NCBI GenBank assembly: GCA_900553265.1
Contig: USDD01000074.1
Coordinates: 1 to 14,130 of the forward strand
Reading direction: 5' to 3'
Source of the DNA: an uncultured Eubacteriales bacterium
Lineage (GTDB): Bacteria > Bacillota > Clostridia > Christensenellales > Aristaeellaceae
Length of the DNA stretch: 14,130 nt
Shown here: positions 13,336 through 14,130 of the stretch, one piece after another
Layout: each line of letters opens with the position of its first letter
Position numbering within the stretch: the first letter of the stretch is position 1
Notes under the pieces: model-generated
What the model saw: the letters and a program-made list of their open reading frames with translations, nothing else
The model's database searches: none
What the model was told of the DNA's origin: nothing
Program-made: the position numbers and the translations under genes

Positions 13336-13503
13336 CTATTCTTCCTTTCTCTGTTTCCGATTCACCCACGTCAGCCGTCTCTCCGCCCGTTTCCGGGCGT
13401 TGAGCATTCTGCCCCTGCGGGTCAGGCGGTTTATCGGAAACTCCTCCAGAAGCGTCAGCACCACATCGGCCAGCGTTTCAATGAGGTCGAACCAGAAGTC
13501 CAT
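13336..13503 (-). CDS. Hypothetical 55-residue basic small protein
   Basis: Not recognised. Residues 1-22 are hydrophobic and acidic (MDFWFDLIETLADVVLTLLE), compatible with an amphipathic helix lying on a membrane. From residue 26 the protein is very basic, with about eleven arginines and four lysines, which could bind nucleic acid or lipid head groups. The ATG lies 7 nt after the stop of the upstream oxidoreductase. The only purine-rich site, AAAGG, abuts the ATG with no spacer, so initiation would have to rely on termination-reinitiation. A hairpin follows the stop after 9 nt, which fits the last gene of a transcript. It may equally be untranslated. Nothing in the sequence suggests a specific function. 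Confidence 0.4.
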   Translation of the reverse strand: MDFWFDLIETLADVVLTLLEEFPINRLTRRGRMLNARKRAERRLTWVNRKQRKEE

Positions 13504-13510
13504 CCTTTAC

Positions 13511-14130
13511 TCAGTCAAAGAACACGGGCTTGCCGGTTTTCTGGGATTCGTAGATGGCCTCCAGAATCTGGGTGACCACATAGGCCTGCTCGGGCTTGGT
13601 GATCAGCGGCTTGGAGTCGTCCTTCACGTGGTCGATCCACATGCGGGCCTCGATCTCCTCGGCCTTTCCGCCGGTCTCGCCGTCAAAGAACGCGGCGCCG
13701 CTGGCGGCCAGATTCGGAATGGTCTCGTACATCTTGGAGAAGCGCTCGCCGTTCAGGCGCAGGGAGGAGCCCTCCGGGCCCAGCATGTCCGCGCCGCCCT
13801 TGGTGCCGCACAGAATGGTCTTGGCCTCGCTGGTCAGCAGCGTGTTCAACGCCCAGCTGGACTCCAGCACAATGGTCGCGCCGTTCTTCATCTTGATGAA
13901 GCCGAAGGCGCTGTCCTCGACGGTGAACTTCTTGGGATCCCAGGAGCCCCAGGCGTTGGCGGCGTTTTCGGTGTCCGCCAGCTTGCGGAAGGTGCTGCCC
14001 ACGACCATGGCGGGCTCGTAGTTGTCCATCTCCCACAGAGTCAGGTCGAGGGCGTGGGTGCCGATGTCGATCAGCGGGCCGCCGCCCTGATTTTCCGCAT
14101 CCAGGAACACGCCCCACGTGGGCACGGCCC
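13511..14130 (-). CDS. Gfo/Idh/MocA-family oxidoreductase, C-terminal part
   Basis: About 206 codons are visible; the N terminus with the NAD(P)-binding Rossmann domain is off the right edge. The family oxidises or reduces sugars, inositols and related polyols. The fragment begins within the substrate-binding domain: GGGPLIDIGTHALDLTLWEM holds the conserved D-x-G-T-H motif, with the likely catalytic histidine at 14054-14056. It is followed by strands typical of the C-terminal alpha/beta domain, such as VEDSAFGFIKMKNGATIVLESSWAL, and ends in a helix (EAIYESQKTGKPVFFD). A GTG at 14123-14125 would be an artificial start, because the reading frame continues unbroken to the window end. Substrate specificity cannot be told from this part. 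It is not usually part of the rplS neighbourhood, where trmD and rimM are expected. Confidence 0.92.
   Translation of the reverse strand, partial: AVPTWGVFLDAENQGGGPLIDIGTHALDLTLWEMDNYEPAMVVGSTFRKLADTENAANAWGSWDPKKFTVEDSAFGFIKMKNGATIVLESSWALNTLLTSEAKTILCGTKGGADMLGPEGSSLRLNGERFSKMYETIPNLAASGAAFFDGETGGKAEEIEARMWIDHVKDDSKPLITKPEQAYVVTQILEAIYESQKTGKPVFFD

Noticed and set aside
1..14130. Mobile element, CRISPR, phage or defence system
   Set aside because: I looked for transposase or integrase motifs, terminal inverted repeats, regularly spaced repeats and nuclease-helicase pairs. Apart from YraN and RNase HII, which are housekeeping genes, none is present.

Overview
The window is a G+C-rich stretch of bacterial chromosome with strong G/C preference at third codon positions. 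Every gene I accept lies on the minus strand. The order reading right to left is rplS, rbgA (ylqF), rnhB, yraN, a giant glycosyltransferase, comM, dprA, topA, trmFO, hslV, hslU. This is recognisably the rplS-ylqF-rnhB ... smf-topA-trmFO-(codV)-clpQ-clpY backbone of Bacillota such as Bacillus subtilis. Together with Shine-Dalgarno sites ahead of most genes, it suggests a high-G+C Clostridia-like member of Bacillota. I cannot fix the genus.

Right end (about 13336-14130): the C-terminal part of a Gfo/Idh/MocA-family oxidoreductase runs off the window. It is followed by a possible 55-residue basic small protein and a hairpin that looks like a terminator. Next comes a clear housekeeping promoter (TTGAAT, 17 bp spacer, TATAAT) with a short structured leader in front of rplS (ribosomal protein L19). 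rplS ends in a strong intrinsic terminator. The ribosome-assembly GTPase rbgA starts only 26 nt past the T-tract, with rnhB (RNase HII) and yraN overlapping behind it. A strong terminator closes this first operon at 10837-10863.

Middle (6826-10716): a 1296-residue membrane protein combines a signal peptide, a CBM4/9-like beta-sandwich, a first GT-C glycosyltransferase unit, a discoidin-like domain, and a second GT-C unit of the PMT/GT39 (protein O-mannosyltransferase) type. It is the least ordinary gene here. It heads the second transcription unit and is spaced 21 nt from comM.

Left half (1-6804): comM, dprA, topA, trmFO, hslV and the start of hslU follow with gaps or overlaps of at most about 21 nt, so they probably form one operon. 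They cover DNA uptake and processing of incoming single strands (ComM, DprA), DNA supercoiling (TopA), folate-dependent tRNA m5U54 methylation (TrmFO) and the HslUV ATP-dependent protease. xerC/codV, often found between trmFO and hslV, is absent.

I see no mobile element, CRISPR array, tRNA or rRNA. The very long plus-strand open frames are antisense shadows of G/C-biased genes. I do not see a wholly new multi-gene system. The points worth a second look are the double GT-C fusion, its place in a housekeeping operon, and the rplS-rbgA expression signals.
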